Counted from the stretch's first letter, positions 45,498-56,400 are shown. The stretch: DNA of 64,000 nt from Alphaproteobacteria bacterium (GCA_016779005.1 JADHOL010000002.1:1-64000), one strand, 5' to 3'. Notes: generated by a model from the letters alone, not told the origin. Program-made: numbers and translations.

Positions 45498-46943
45498 ATG
45501 AATATCGCGCCCGTATTTTCTATTCTTGGTGTCCTTCTTACGATTTTATCTGCTACCATGCTTATACCAATGCTGGTTGATATCTCATTGGGATACCAAA
45601 ACTGGTTTGGGTTTGCATCTGCTGCACTGATATCCTGCTTTGTTGGAATATCTCTTTGGTTAACAAACCGAAGCAAGCAAGAGCTGAATTTGGGCCTTAA
45701 GGAAGCGTTCCTGCTCACAAATTCTGCTTGGGTATTATCTGGTATATTTGGGGCTCTGCCATTTCTTTTTTCTGATTTGGGGCTTAGCTTTACCGATGCG
45801 CTGTTTGAGTCTATTTCCGGCATTACCACGACTGGCTCCACCATTCTAACAACCATTGAATTAGCATCACCTGGCATTATTCTATGGCGGGCATTGCTTC
45901 AATGGCTTGGCGGAATAGGCATCATCGTTATGGCTTTGGCTATTTTGCCTATTTTATCTATTGGCGGAATGCAGCTATTCAAAACCGAAACATATGAGGC
46001 AAGTGACAATGCGATACCGCGCGCACGGCAGTTAGCTGGCGGTATTTTTGGCGTATATGCGAGCCTGACTTTCATATGGACAGCAATGCTTTGGCTTGCT
46101 GGAATGAGTGGGTTTGATGCTTTAATACATTCTATGACAACATTGGCAACTGGGGGATACTCGTCTAAAACAGCATCCATTGGGGCGTTTGATTCGGTTA
46201 CTATCGAGCTTATTATAATCTTTGGGATGATAGCTGGAAGTCTGCCCTTTGCGCATTATCTTGCAATTACCAGAGGGGGTTGGCGTGCCCTGATAAACGA
46301 TCCGCAGGTAAGATGGTTTCTTGTTCTAACTATTCTTGTTGTATTTCTAATCACGGTTGATCTTGGCAGATCAGGTAATAGTTGGCTTAATTCAATTCGC
46401 CTTGCGAGCTTTAATGCTGTTTCTGTCATTACAGGCACTGGATATGGTACAGCTAATTTTGCGTTATGGGGCGGGTTTTCCACGACCATGTTGTTAATCA
46501 TGATGTTTATGGGTGGATGCGCTGGCTCTACCACTTGCGGAATTAAAATGTTCCGTCTTCAGGTTTTAGTAAGTACCATTAAAGTTCAAATTGTCAGACT
46601 TCTGAGGCCACATGGGGTGGTTCTTGCCTATTATAATAAAAAACCAGTTCCAGAATCTGTGATGGATGCGGTTATGGGCTTCTTTTATTTATATATACTT
46701 TGTTTTGTATTTTTGTCACTATTTCTAGCTTTTACAGGACTGGATTTTACCACAGCATTTTCAGGCGCAGCAACTGCCATCTCAAATGTTGGCCCAGGTC
46801 TGGGGGGCGTAATAGGGCCAAATGGAAGCTTTAATCCGCTTCCTGATATGGCTAAATGGGCGATGTGTTTTGGCATGCTACTTGGACGATTAGAACTTTT
46901 TACCGTTTTAGTTATGCTAAACCCACTATTCTGGCGCAATTAG
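45498..46943 (+). CDS. trkH: TrkH family potassium uptake protein
   Basis: 481 residues with many membrane helices. The four pore-loop motifs of the Trk/Ktr/HKT type are seen, for example ISGITTTGST, TTLATGGYS, ITGTGYGTA and ISNVGPGLG. It conducts K+ (with H+ or by channel action) and normally works with cytoplasmic TrkA, which is not in this window. GGAGG lies about twelve bases upstream of the ATG. Confidence 0.95.
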   Translation: MNIAPVFSILGVLLTILSATMLIPMLVDISLGYQNWFGFASAALISCFVGISLWLTNRSKQELNLGLKEAFLLTNSAWVLSGIFGALPFLFSDLGLSFTDALFESISGITTTGSTILTTIELASPGIILWRALLQWLGGIGIIVMALAILPILSIGGMQLFKTETYEASDNAIPRARQLAGGIFGVYASLTFIWTAMLWLAGMSGFDALIHSMTTLATGGYSSKTASIGAFDSVTIELIIIFGMIAGSLPFAHYLAITRGGWRALINDPQVRWFLVLTILVVFLITVDLGRSGNSWLNSIRLASFNAVSVITGTGYGTANFALWGGFSTTMLLIMMFMGGCAGSTTCGIKMFRLQVLVSTIKVQIVRLLRPHGVVLAYYNKKPVPESVMDAVMGFFYLYILCFVFLSLFLAFTGLDFTTAFSGAATAISNVGPGLGGVIGPNGSFNPLPDMAKWAMCFGMLLGRLELFTVLVMLNPLFWRN

Positions 46944-46955
46944 TTTTAAGAATCT

Positions 46956-47537
46956 TCAACGAAGTATCATTCCGTTAAGGTTTTCAATTTCTGACCTGAA
47001 TTTTCTATCAAATCCCACAAGCGCAGATAAAATAGTTTCTTGAACAGCAACATCAAATTCAACCGCAGTAGATGATTCTGGCACAGTTGTAGAGCTGATA
47101 GCACGCGCATCAAGGAAACCAGTCTGGCCCGTAACAGGTTGCAACCACATTATCTGACCTGCTAATTCGACTTCTATTTTATTCTGCTGATTATCTGTAA
47201 ACTGCTCTGTAATCTTATCTGCTTGATAAATGTCTGTAATGACGATAGATGCCTTTCTTATATCTAGTGTCACCTCGCCAGACGAACCTGCTGGGATCAA
47301 TGTATTACCTGCCCAATCTGTTAAAATTGAGGATGGGTTCGGCGATATTAAATGCTCATAAAAGGGCTCTTCGCCAGGCATTTTCCAATTTTGAATAATA
47401 ACGAGTTTTCTAGCGTTAATGGACAGCGGGACATAATCTGATGGCTGAAACGCTGGCACTAGAGGTGCATTGTAAATCCTCTGACTACAGGCAGAAAAAA
47501 ACAGAAAAATTGATATAATGATAATGCTCTGACGCAT
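46956..47537 (-). CDS. Predicted lipoprotein of unknown function
   Basis: 193 residues. The N-terminus has a hydrophobic stretch and the lipobox FSAC with Cys17, so it is a lipoprotein. The rest is a soluble domain with mixed strands (KLVIIQNWKMPGEEPFYEHL and a beta-rich middle), not recognised. It is convergent with trkH, 12 bases away, and lies downstream of hslO on the same strand. Confidence 0.75.
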   Translation of the reverse strand: MRQSIIIISIFLFFSACSQRIYNAPLVPAFQPSDYVPLSINARKLVIIQNWKMPGEEPFYEHLISPNPSSILTDWAGNTLIPAGSSGEVTLDIRKASIVITDIYQADKITEQFTDNQQNKIEVELAGQIMWLQPVTGQTGFLDARAISSTTVPESSTAVEFDVAVQETILSALVGFDRKFRSEIENLNGMILR

Positions 47538-47644
47538 TTAATTTCTCCTTATTATGTCACATATTCGATTTGAAAAAATGACGTTGTAATCCTAGCTTAT
47601 TACAGATTAGATTCAATGCACAATTCTCTTGTTAAGAATTATGT

Positions 47645-48607
47645 TTAATGGGTTTTTAAGTCAGCAGAGAAAACACGTCTTTTTTTACAAAATTCACAAT
47701 CAACCACCAATTCACCATTTTCATCTACTAAATTTGGTAGCTCATCCTTGTTAATAGATCGAAGCATTGTTTCTACTTTATCATTGCTACAACGACATTT
47801 ATCTATAATGACACGCGGTGGTTGAATATATACACCAAGCTCGTGAAATAATCTAAATAGAAGCGTTTCAAGCTCTAATTTTGGATCAAGCAATTCTTCT
47901 GAAGCAACAGACTGAGCAAATATATTAGCCTCCTGCCAAAACGCTCTCTCATCAGAAAGTAGCCCATCTTCTGACCCACCCTCATCTGCGATTTTTTGGA
48001 TCATAAGCGTTGCTGCAACCCAAAATCCATCTCGCTTTTCTGTCATTGTGATAAATTGTGTGTGCACTTGTTCAGAATTCTTGAACCAAGAAATTACAGC
48101 ATCAGAAACTGTCTTGCCAGATAGATCAACAATACCTTGATAGCGCTGATTAGGCCCGTTCGGCTCAATGGTAAAGGCCATATATCCATCACCCATAAGC
48201 ACTGGCAGCGTGGTTTCTTGTGATAGCGGCATTGTCTTAAGAGTTTGAGCCTCTAATGCTGCATAGGCTCTCATATGTCCATCACTAGAAACATCACAGA
48301 ATAAGGTCTTTAACGGGCCTTGCCCTTTGGCCTGTAATGTAATAACGCCATCAAGCTTAAATGTGGTCGACAAACAGGACGTAACCACCATTGCTTCTGC
48401 CAAAATCGAATTAACAGAATCTGGATAATTATGTCTGCCCAGAATATCGGTAACCGGCTTTACCAAGCGGCATATTCTACCTCTTATTTTTGGCGTCTTA
48501 TTAGCTGGGCTACCTGTTACATAAAACGGCACAACAAAGCTGTTTGACGGTAAGTCTGAACGCAGCGTTGTTGTTTTTAAAAAACCCGTATCGTTAGAAA
48601 AATCCAT
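47645..48607 (-). CDS. hslO: Hsp33 redox-regulated chaperonin
   Basis: 320 residues. Hsp33 holds unfolding proteins when oxidative stress forms disulfides in its zinc site. The four ligands are at the C-terminus: Cys271 and Cys273 (CRC) and Cys304 and Cys307 (CEFC). The N-terminal domain shows the family DVSSDGHMRAYA and GDGYMAFTIEP. It follows argF and argD on the same strand, the conserved alphaproteobacterial argD-argF-hslO order. Confidence 0.96.
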   Translation of the reverse strand: MDFSNDTGFLKTTTLRSDLPSNSFVVPFYVTGSPANKTPKIRGRICRLVKPVTDILGRHNYPDSVNSILAEAMVVTSCLSTTFKLDGVITLQAKGQGPLKTLFCDVSSDGHMRAYAALEAQTLKTMPLSQETTLPVLMGDGYMAFTIEPNGPNQRYQGIVDLSGKTVSDAVISWFKNSEQVHTQFITMTEKRDGFWVAATLMIQKIADEGGSEDGLLSDERAFWQEANIFAQSVASEELLDPKLELETLLFRLFHELGVYIQPPRVIIDKCRCSNDKVETMLRSINKDELPNLVDENGELVVDCEFCKKRRVFSADLKTH

Positions 48608-48652
48608 TTATGTATGCCATCGATATAATTACATGATTTTGAAGTCTCAGGC

Positions 48653-49558
48653 TTAAAGGATGGTGTCGCCAAACAAATAGCACAAAATCGCTTTTTGGGC
48701 ATGAAGTCTATTTTCTGCTTCGTCAAATACCCTGCTCCTAGAGCCATCAATTACTTCTGCTGTGACCTCATTACCCCTGACAGCGGGAAGACAATGCAAA
48801 AAAATGGCTTTGTCATCAGCGCATTCAAGCACCTCTTTATTTACTTGATAGGGTTTGAGGTCCTGCACTCTTGTTCCTGCCTCATCCCCCATCGATATCC
48901 AGACATCGGTTACGAGAACATTCGCGTTAGCCGCTGCTTCCAGACTATCTTCATAAAAGCTAATCTGTGCGCCTAAATCAAGTGCCTTATCAATAACCGA
49001 CTTGTCAGGGCGATATCCTTTTGGAGAAGCGATTCGCAAAGAAAATGGAAATGTGACAGCTGCATCAATCCAGTTTTTCAAGACATTATTTGAATCCCCA
49101 AACCAAGCAATTATAAGCCCGTCTATAGAATCAAATTCTTCTTCTATTGTCATAATATCTGCCATTATCTGACAGGGGTGTGACAGGTTAGTTAGACCGT
49201 TAATCACAGGGATATCTGCATTTTCTGATAGCTGAAGAACCGTCTCATGAGATAGGGCACGTATCATCACCGCATCCACATATCTGGATAATACCTGTGC
49301 GGTATCGCCAATCGTCTCACCGCGTGATAGTTGCATATCGCTGGAGGTTAGCACAAGAGGCGTGCCGCCAAGCTGTTTAATACCAACCTCAAACGAAATT
49401 CGGGTTCGTGTTGAGCTCTTCTCAAAAATCATTGCTATGGTTTTGCCTAGCAGGGGTGTTGGCGATATCACGCCTGATTTCATCTTATGTGCTAATAGCA
49501 GGATATCTCTTAACGCTGCACTACTGTAATCTGCAATATCAATAAAATTGGCCGACAT
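48653..49558 (-). CDS. argF: Ornithine carbamoyltransferase
   Basis: 301 residues. It joins ornithine and carbamoyl phosphate to citrulline in arginine synthesis. The carbamoyl-phosphate site SSTRTRISFE (near 49-58) and the ornithine-site HCLPAVRG (near 255) are both present. It starts 29 bases after argD, and hslO follows. Confidence 0.98.
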   Translation of the reverse strand: MSANFIDIADYSSAALRDILLLAHKMKSGVISPTPLLGKTIAMIFEKSSTRTRISFEVGIKQLGGTPLVLTSSDMQLSRGETIGDTAQVLSRYVDAVMIRALSHETVLQLSENADIPVINGLTNLSHPCQIMADIMTIEEEFDSIDGLIIAWFGDSNNVLKNWIDAAVTFPFSLRIASPKGYRPDKSVIDKALDLGAQISFYEDSLEAAANANVLVTDVWISMGDEAGTRVQDLKPYQVNKEVLECADDKAIFLHCLPAVRGNEVTAEVIDGSRSRVFDEAENRLHAQKAILCYLFGDTIL

Positions 49559-49587
49559 AATATATGTCCTTTGATTAATTCATTTAA

Positions 49588-50793
49588 TTATTTTTGGGTG
49601 CTAACTTCCAATAAGCAGGCGCTCAAAGCATCACATAATATATCTACCTCTGAATGTGTTATAATCAGTGGCGGTAATATGCGAAGTGTGTTTAATCCTG
49701 CAGGTACCGTTAAAACCATTTTGGCTCTTAACATGGCGCTTAATTCTGCTGCGGGCAGGCGCTCATTCAAACCAATGCCGCGCAAGAGCCCAAGACCCTT
49801 AATTTCATTGATAAGCTTTGGATAGGTTCCAGTTATTTCCGTTAAGCGGGATAAAAGGTAAGCTGATATTTGCTGGACATGGCGCATAAAACCATCTTCC
49901 TCCAACACATCAAGCACTGAATTTGCAACAGCCATAGCAAGTGGGTTTCCGCCAAAGGTAGAGCCGTGGCTACCAGGCCCCATGGCTAGGCCTATATCCT
50001 CTCTAGCAATAACCGCCCCAACTGGTATTCCGCCGCCAAGCCCTTTAGCAAGCGCGACAATATCAGGCTGAATACCCGATTGCTGATATGCAAAAAGAGT
50101 CCCTGTTCTGCCCATTCCTGTTTGAACTTCATCGGCAATTACAAGTGCCCCAAACTCATCAGCAGCATCTCGCAGCCCTTGCAAATATCCATCTGGAGCT
50201 GCGTTTGCACCTCCTTCTCCTTGCACGGGCTCTATCATAATTGCGGCTATTGACTGATTCATAGCATTTCTAAGCTCGTTTAAATTACCAAAAGCAACAT
50301 GTTCAAAACCAGCAACGCTAGGGCCAAACCCTTCACGATAGGCAGGATTTGCTGTCGCAGACAGCATACCTAAGGTGCGTCCATGAAATGCGCCGCCAGC
50401 ACATAATATGGTGGATTTTTCTGGTTTGTTCTGTCGATACTGAAACCGACGTGCCATTTTAACAGATGCTTCATTTGCCTCTGCACCAGAGTTGCAGAAA
50501 AACACATGGTCAAGGCTACAAGCTTGTGCAAGACGATAGGCAAGCCGCTCCTGTTCTGGAATCCGGTAAAGGTTGGAGGTATGCCAGAGAGTTTTTGCCT
50601 GATGATTAAGTGTTTCAACCAATTTTGGGTGACAATGCCCTAAGGTGTTAACCGCAATTCCAGATGCACAATCCAGAAAATGCGTGTCATCATCTGTTAT
50701 CAGATAACACCCCTCACCTTTAACAAAACTCAAATCGATTCTGCCATATGTAGGCATGGTAGCTGCTTGATATTCAGAATTTTGAGTTTCCAT
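49588..50793 (-). CDS. argD: Acetylornithine aminotransferase
   Basis: 401 residues, a fold-type I PLP enzyme. It transaminates N-acetylglutamate semialdehyde to N-acetylornithine and may also act on succinyl-diaminopimelate precursors. The PLP lysine sits in ALAKGLGGGIPVG, and the Asp of VIADEVQTGMGRTG is present. First gene of the argD-argF-hslO unit; argJ at 14.1 kb makes the next step. Confidence 0.97.
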   Translation of the reverse strand: METQNSEYQAATMPTYGRIDLSFVKGEGCYLITDDDTHFLDCASGIAVNTLGHCHPKLVETLNHQAKTLWHTSNLYRIPEQERLAYRLAQACSLDHVFFCNSGAEANEASVKMARRFQYRQNKPEKSTILCAGGAFHGRTLGMLSATANPAYREGFGPSVAGFEHVAFGNLNELRNAMNQSIAAIMIEPVQGEGGANAAPDGYLQGLRDAADEFGALVIADEVQTGMGRTGTLFAYQQSGIQPDIVALAKGLGGGIPVGAVIAREDIGLAMGPGSHGSTFGGNPLAMAVANSVLDVLEEDGFMRHVQQISAYLLSRLTEITGTYPKLINEIKGLGLLRGIGLNERLPAAELSAMLRAKMVLTVPAGLNTLRILPPLIITHSEVDILCDALSACLLEVSTQK

Positions 50794-50924
50794 GAAAATC
50801 GATTCCTAAATCAAAAATCAGTCCTTGGTTCCATTTGGATAAAGGCGCTTGAAATACTTGGTGAAAAGCCAAGTTGTATGACGCATTATAAGCTAATATG
50901 TCAAGCAATCATTGCAAAAACAGC

Positions 50925-52037
50925 TTATTTAAAATGCTTCGCCAACTTTAATCCCTGAGCTTGATAATTAGATGCAGACGGCATCTGACCATACAAGCTT
51001 TCAGGTGTTTGCGACATAGGCTCGTAAACTAAACGACAGACTATCTGATCCTGCTCGACCAAAAACGGTACATCATGCGAGCGCACTTCCAGTACAGCTC
51101 TGGTTTTCCCAGCGCCAACAGACCCCATTCCAAACCCAGGATCAAAAAAGCCAGCATAATGCGCTCTAAATTCGCCTACTTTTGTATCATAAGCGCGCAT
51201 CTCGGCAGCGAAATTCTCTGGCACACACACAAATTCTCGGCTTGCGAGAATATAAAACTCATCTGGGTTAAGTACTAGGCCGCCCCCCACCAAATCGGTT
51301 GTTGTAACAGCTTCCCAAAAACGCGATTTCTCTAACGCGCCAACCTTATCTACATCGATAAGGCCAGCATGTTTGCGCGCGCGCCAGCCAATAATGCCGT
51401 CTTGTAATTCGCTGTGCAGATTCACAGACAAGCCAATGCCATCATTTATAAGCGCAGCATCAGAAAGTTTAGCGTCTGAGCTTACCAATCCAAAGCGTTG
51501 CTGTAGCGAATGTAACTCCCTATCATCAATTGAGAGCGCGCCTGAGCGAAGACGTAATTGTGATAAGCGTGACCCGGTGCGAACAAGAACAGAGAATGTG
51601 CAAGGTGATATTTCTGCATATAATGGCCCAGAATATCCTGCTCCCACTGTTTCAAATTCACATGCATAATCTGTGATTAATCGGGTAAATACGTCCAATC
51701 TACCTGTGGAGCTTTTTGGATTAGCCATACCAGATAGCGTATCTGGAAGATTCAAATTCTCCAATAATTCCACAAGATAAACACAGCCTTTTTCAAGAAC
51801 AGCCCCTTTTTGTAAATCCAGCTCATGCAACGCAAACTTATCAAGCTTATCAGCTACCGTTGACTCTCCACCTGGCAAGAAAGAGGCCTGAATGCGCCAT
51901 GCTTTAAACCCCAAACGCAAATCCAGACTTGCAGGTTGTATCTGCTCAGGCAAAAACGGCATTGATGCATCAACAATATTCTGCTCAATAAGCGCGGATA
52001 GAGTTTGACTAGGTAAAACACCAGCAGATAAATTCAT
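50925..52037 (-). CDS. dcd: 2'-deoxycytidine 5'-triphosphate deaminase, long form
   Basis: 370 residues, about twice the length of the classical Dcd, matching the alphaproteobacterial family (Pfam PF06559) with two dUTPase-like halves. The first half shows PASLDLRLG and MANPKSSTGRLDVFTR; the second repeats the beta fold with AHYAGFFDPGFG. It supplies dUTP for thymidylate synthesis. The catalytic details of the long form are less studied, so the reaction is inferred from the family. Confidence 0.9.
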   Translation of the reverse strand: MNLSAGVLPSQTLSALIEQNIVDASMPFLPEQIQPASLDLRLGFKAWRIQASFLPGGESTVADKLDKFALHELDLQKGAVLEKGCVYLVELLENLNLPDTLSGMANPKSSTGRLDVFTRLITDYACEFETVGAGYSGPLYAEISPCTFSVLVRTGSRLSQLRLRSGALSIDDRELHSLQQRFGLVSSDAKLSDAALINDGIGLSVNLHSELQDGIIGWRARKHAGLIDVDKVGALEKSRFWEAVTTTDLVGGGLVLNPDEFYILASREFVCVPENFAAEMRAYDTKVGEFRAHYAGFFDPGFGMGSVGAGKTRAVLEVRSHDVPFLVEQDQIVCRLVYEPMSQTPESLYGQMPSASNYQAQGLKLAKHFK

Positions 52038-52067
52038 GTGATGGCTATCCTTTTAGTGTGATAAAGC

Positions 52068-52874
52068 TCAAGATTTAAGCTTATATCCTGATTCCAAGAC
52101 ATAATAGCTTACAGCGAATAACGCCACATTTAAAACAAATAAAGCAATCAGCCCGCCTAGAACGGGTCCATCATTCATGCCTAGAATGCCAAATCGAAAT
52201 CCGTCTATCACTAGGAAAAAAGGATTGAAAATAGCAAATCGCTCTATCATATCTGGCAATCTTTCAATTGAATAAAACGTACCAGACAGAAAAGAGAGCG
52301 GCTGAATTATGAAGTTGGTAATCGCTGCAAGGGAGTCAAATTTAGCAGCCCAAATGCCCGCTAAAATCCCAATAAGGGACATCGCACATGACCCAAGTAA
52401 TAAAAATGCGCTAGCCGCTAATATATTCTGCGGGAATCCTATATTCGCAACAAAGGATAAAATGGTCATGCTTATTATCCCTACCAGCACACCACGCGTA
52501 ATGCCTCCTAGCGATAACGCCACTAGCAATTCCAACGAGCCCATTGGCGGCATTAAAATATCAACAATATTTCCCTGAACCTTGCCAATAATAATAGATG
52601 AGGAAGTATTCGCAAATGCATTCTGGAGAACCGCCATCATCACCAAACCTGGTGCTAAGAACTGCATATAGCTGGCACCTTCAAACGGGCTTGCTTTGCC
52701 ATCTAACGCAAGCGCAAAAACAAGCATAAACAAAACAGAAGTTACAATGGGTGCCGCAAGGGTCTGCATAGACACCTTCATAAAACGATATACCTCTTTG
52801 CAATATAAGGTATACATGCCCCGCCAATTGATAACACCAATTTGGACTGGCCTTATGAGATGTTCAAAATTCAT
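52068..52874 (-). CDS. ABC-2 type transporter permease
   Basis: 268 residues with about six membrane helices, and the ABC-2 pattern with LSFLSGTFYSIERLP near 193-207 before the last helices. The substrate is unknown; relatives export polysaccharides, drugs or lipids. No ATP-binding gene lies beside it in this window, which is unusual. It is 30 bases upstream of the dCTP deaminase on the same strand. Confidence 0.9.
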   Translation of the reverse strand: MNFEHLIRPVQIGVINWRGMYTLYCKEVYRFMKVSMQTLAAPIVTSVLFMLVFALALDGKASPFEGASYMQFLAPGLVMMAVLQNAFANTSSSIIIGKVQGNIVDILMPPMGSLELLVALSLGGITRGVLVGIISMTILSFVANIGFPQNILAASAFLLLGSCAMSLIGILAGIWAAKFDSLAAITNFIIQPLSFLSGTFYSIERLPDMIERFAIFNPFFLVIDGFRFGILGMNDGPVLGGLIALFVLNVALFAVSYYVLESGYKLKS

Positions 52875-52950
52875 ATCTTTTCCTACAATTAATGAATAAA
52901 AACTGCAACCTAACTTTACAAAACAAGGCGGACAGTTTTAAATCAGCCCT

Positions 52951-53514
52951 ATGATTAATGCAAATAAGAATCCTAAATCAGCTGGCAACGAAGCCCCATC
53001 CACCTCTCGGAGCGTTAGTCTTAAGCGACTTAAAAACAAAGCAGCACATTATCTAGGCCGTTATGCCAGTACTGAGCGAAAACTCAACCAAGTTCTGATA
53101 AAGTTTATCAAAAGAAAATGGCCTGAGATTCCAATTGATGACGCAAAAGATGAAATTCAAGAAACGGTAAATTGGTGCCGTGAGTATGGGTTTGTGAATG
53201 ATGCTGGCTACGCATTAATGAAAGTTAAGTCAGGCCGGGCAAAAGGCTACTCAGCCAAGCAAATAAAACAAAAACTGGCGCAGGCCGGAATATCTTCGCA
53301 ACAAGTATTAGCCGCCTTTAGCGAGGTTGACGACACCAGCGATACAGAGTTCCAAGCCGCATTAACGATGGCGCGAAAAAAGCGGATTGGACCCTATGCC
53401 CGCACACCCATAATCGATCATGAAGAGCGTACACGCCAGATGGCACGCCTTGCAAGGGCAGGTTACAGTTACGAAATCTGCAAAAATGTGTTTGACTATT
53501 TGGGTGAATCATAA
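52951..53514 (+). CDS. recX: Regulatory protein RecX
   Basis: 187 residues. Three-helix RecX repeats run from about 25 to 180, starting with [15 protein letters not shown] and [14 protein letters not shown]. RecX binds RecA filaments and limits their activity. It is not next to recA here. acs follows 70 bases later. Confidence 0.9.
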   Translation: MINANKNPKSAGNEAPSTSRSVSLKRLKNKAAHYLGRYASTERKLNQVLIKFIKRKWPEIPIDDAKDEIQETVNWCREYGFVNDAGYALMKVKSGRAKGYSAKQIKQKLAQAGISSQQVLAAFSEVDDTSDTEFQAALTMARKKRIGPYARTPIIDHEERTRQMARLARAGYSYEICKNVFDYLGES

Positions 53515-53584
53515 GAAATCTTATGGTCAAAAATTTCAGAGAAGACTAAATCTAAAAATTGCCTGGGGGAGGTATTTGACTATC

Positions 53585-55525
53585 ATGAGTGATGATCTAA
53601 TTTTCGAGCCATTTGAAGCACTTCAAAAATCAGCCCATATATCTAAGTCTGATTATGAGCGACTATATAGCCAATCTGTCTCGCAGCCTGAGCAATTCTG
53701 GGCCGAACAGGGCAAGCGTATAGATTGGATAAAACCATATAGTATCATTTCAAACTGCTCTTATAACGCCCCTGCTGTGTCTATTAAATGGTATGAGGAT
53801 GGAACGCTAAATGCCTCTGTCAATTGTTTGGACCGGCATTTACGCACTAAAGCCGACCAGACTGCTATTATTTGGGAGGGGGATGATCCCTCCCAGTCCA
53901 AGCATATTTCTTACCAAGAACTATATGAAGATGTTTGTAGATTCTCCAATGTATTAAAGTCAAATGGTGTAAAAAAAGGGGACCGGGTCACACTATATTT
54001 GCCAATGATACCTGAAGCAGCTGTTGCCATGCTCGCATGTGCAAGAATTGGCGCAGTTCATTCTGTAGTATTTGGGGGGTTCTCTCCAGATGCGCTGGCA
54101 GGCAGGATTACCGACTGTGATTCAACATGTATCATTACCTCTGATGAGGGTGTACGAGGCGGCAAATCGATACCTCTTAAGCAGAATGTGGATGAGGCGC
54201 TTAAGAGTTGTCCAAACTGCACCACCTCTATTGTTATTAAAAGAACTGGCGGTGCCATCGACTGGAATACTGAGAGAGATATTTGGTACCATGAATCGAT
54301 GCAGGCAGCATCAACCACATGTCCAGCTGAGGAGATGTCAGCAGAAGATCCCTTGTTCATTTTATATACTTCTGGGTCTACTGGAAAACCAAAAGGGGTG
54401 TTGCATACAACGGGTGGCTATATGGTTTATGCCTCTATCACCCACCAATATGTCTTTGACTACCAAGAAGGGGATGTATATTGGTGCACAGCTGATGTGG
54501 GCTGGGTAACTGGACATAGCTACATATTATATGGGCCGCTTGCCAATGGAGCCAAAACCTTGATGTTTGAGGGTGTGCCTACCTATCCTGATAGCGGCAG
54601 ATTCTGGCAGGTTGTTGAAAAACACAAAGTATCTATTTTTTATACTGCCCCAACCGCTATAAGAGCGCTGATGCGTGATGGGGATGCGCCTGTTAAAAAA
54701 CATGACCGCTCGTCCTTGCGCTTGCTAGGCAGTGTTGGTGAGCCGATAAACCCAGAGGCGTGGATGTGGTACCATAAGGTTGTCGGGGATGAGAGATGCC
54801 CCATCGTAGATACTTGGTGGCAAACGGAGACTGGCGGGATTCTCATCACGCCATTACCAGGCGCAATCGCTACAAAACCAGGTTCTGCAACCGAACCTTT
54901 TTTTGGAATTCAGCCTGTTATTGTTGACACAGATAACAGGGAGCTTGAAGGGGTAGCTGAGGGAAATTTATGCATTAACCAAAGCTGGCCTGGGCAAATG
55001 AGAACTGTTTATGGGGATCACAAACGATTCGTTGAAACGTATTTTTCAGCCTTTGAGGGGCGTTACTTTAGCGGTGATGGTGCTAGGCGAGATAGCGACG
55101 GATATTTCTGGATAACAGGCCGTGTGGATGATGTGCTAAATGTATCAGGACATCGTATGGGAACTGCCGAAGTAGAATCTGCACTTGTGTCTCATGAAAG
55201 CGTAGCGGAGTCTGCGGTTGTTGGCTATCCACATGACTTAAAAGGACAAGGTATCTACGCGTATGTTACGCTAGTGGCTGGGCTGGAACCTGACTTGGAG
55301 CTCGAAAAGTCACTTAAGCTTTGGGTTAGAAAGGAAATTGGTGCTATTGCTGCCCCGGATCTTATTCAATTCTCACCTGCACTTCCAAAGACAAGGTCTG
55401 GCAAAATCATGCGACGCATTCTGCGTAAAATCGCCGCTAATGATTATGCTGAACTCGGTGATACATCCACACTTGCAGACCCTTCTGTTGTTGAAGATCT
55501 AATCGGTAAGAGAAAAAATAAATAA
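53585..55525 (+). CDS. acs: Acetyl-CoA synthetase
   Basis: 646 residues from the ATG at 53585, which has GGGGAGG about twelve bases upstream; the frame is open to 53420, but that part overlaps recX. The adenylate-forming motifs are present: [11 protein letters not shown] near 261-271, the YSGDGARRD-type stretch near 498, and the C-terminal SGKIMRR near 615 with the catalytic Lys. The WWQTETGG motif favours acetyl-CoA synthetase, though propionate is possible. Confidence 0.95.
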   Translation: MSDDLIFEPFEALQKSAHISKSDYERLYSQSVSQPEQFWAEQGKRIDWIKPYSIISNCSYNAPAVSIKWYEDGTLNASVNCLDRHLRTKADQTAIIWEGDDPSQSKHISYQELYEDVCRFSNVLKSNGVKKGDRVTLYLPMIPEAAVAMLACARIGAVHSVVFGGFSPDALAGRITDCDSTCIITSDEGVRGGKSIPLKQNVDEALKSCPNCTTSIVIKRTGGAIDWNTERDIWYHESMQAASTTCPAEEMSAEDPLFILYTSGSTGKPKGVLHTTGGYMVYASITHQYVFDYQEGDVYWCTADVGWVTGHSYILYGPLANGAKTLMFEGVPTYPDSGRFWQVVEKHKVSIFYTAPTAIRALMRDGDAPVKKHDRSSLRLLGSVGEPINPEAWMWYHKVVGDERCPIVDTWWQTETGGILITPLPGAIATKPGSATEPFFGIQPVIVDTDNRELEGVAEGNLCINQSWPGQMRTVYGDHKRFVETYFSAFEGRYFSGDGARRDSDGYFWITGRVDDVLNVSGHRMGTAEVESALVSHESVAESAVVGYPHDLKGQGIYAYVTLVAGLEPDLELEKSLKLWVRKEIGAIAAPDLIQFSPALPKTRSGKIMRRILRKIAANDYAELGDTSTLADPSVVEDLIGKRKNK

Positions 55526-55542
55526 GATAGCTATACCGATAG

Positions 55543-56196
55543 CTATACCATAGACATCATTGGGGGTTGTGCCTCGCTCGCCAGACCCAATTCAATAGCC
55601 CTGCATACTGCATGAGTTCGATTTTTAGCGCCTAACTTGCTTCTGAGGCTTTTTAGATGATGTTTAATGGTAACCTCGCTTAAATCATGTATTCGCGCCA
55701 TTTCTTTATTGGACTGTCCATGTAATAGACCATTTAGCGCTTCTTTTTCTCTATTAGTCAGTAGTCTTGAAAAATGGTCTTTTGAGGAAACAGAACCTTC
55801 ATTATCAAAAATTGTTGGGAAATAAGTCTCTCCAGCGACCATTATTCTAAGAGCGCCAACTAACGCCTCAGGAGATAGCGAATATGGCAGATAACCCAGA
55901 ATATCTAAAAGAATATATTTCTGAAATTCATCTTGAGAATAATGCGGACCTATCAATGCAAACCCTGCCTGATATTCAATCAAGTTTTTTAGCTCGTGCA
56001 GATTCTTCTCAATCACTATATCAGGAAGGTTTATATCCAGTGCTATAAGGTCAAATTGTTTTCCATTTGAAACTAAGTTTTTAGTCTCCTCGACACTACC
56101 AGCAACAGAAATTGAGAAGAACTGCTCGCTCCCTGATAATGTGTTTTTTAAGAATGAGCGGCATAGATTATTTTGATACGCTAATAGAATATTCAT
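55543..56196 (-). CDS. LuxR-type response regulator
   Basis: 217 residues. A C-terminal GerE/LuxR helix-turn-helix (about 145-205, LTNREKEALNGLLHGQSNKEMA and HLKSLRSKLGAKNR) follows a receiver-like N-terminus (about 1-120). The phospho-acceptor Asp may be Asp54 in IALDINLPD, but the usual acidic pair near residues 8-10 is replaced by Tyr-Gln-Asn, and the later Lys is unclear. It could be a degenerate receiver that works without phosphorylation. It is third in a minus-strand run with the barrel protein and the S8 protease. Confidence 0.85.
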   Translation of the reverse strand: MNILLAYQNNLCRSFLKNTLSGSEQFFSISVAGSVEETKNLVSNGKQFDLIALDINLPDIVIEKNLHELKNLIEYQAGFALIGPHYSQDEFQKYILLDILGYLPYSLSPEALVGALRIMVAGETYFPTIFDNEGSVSSKDHFSRLLTNREKEALNGLLHGQSNKEMARIHDLSEVTIKHHLKSLRSKLGAKNRTHAVCRAIELGLASEAQPPMMSMV

Positions 56197-56400
56197 TTTT
56201 TTACCCTTGTCCGTTTGGTTCTTTAATTTAAGGTTAGACGTGATATTATTATCTCGCCTGTGACGCTATTTTACCGTTTATAACTCTTTTTTTTACTATC
56301 TATGAGTGAAATATAGATTTCCTTATTCTATAGTTAAACCACTAATGATTATTATATATATTATTATTTCAATCTTAGATTGTAATTAGGCGTGATTTTT

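Noticed and set aside
53420-53584. N-terminal extension of acetyl-CoA synthetase
   Set aside because: It overlaps the end of recX in another frame, and the ATG at 53585 gives the normal length of about 646 residues.
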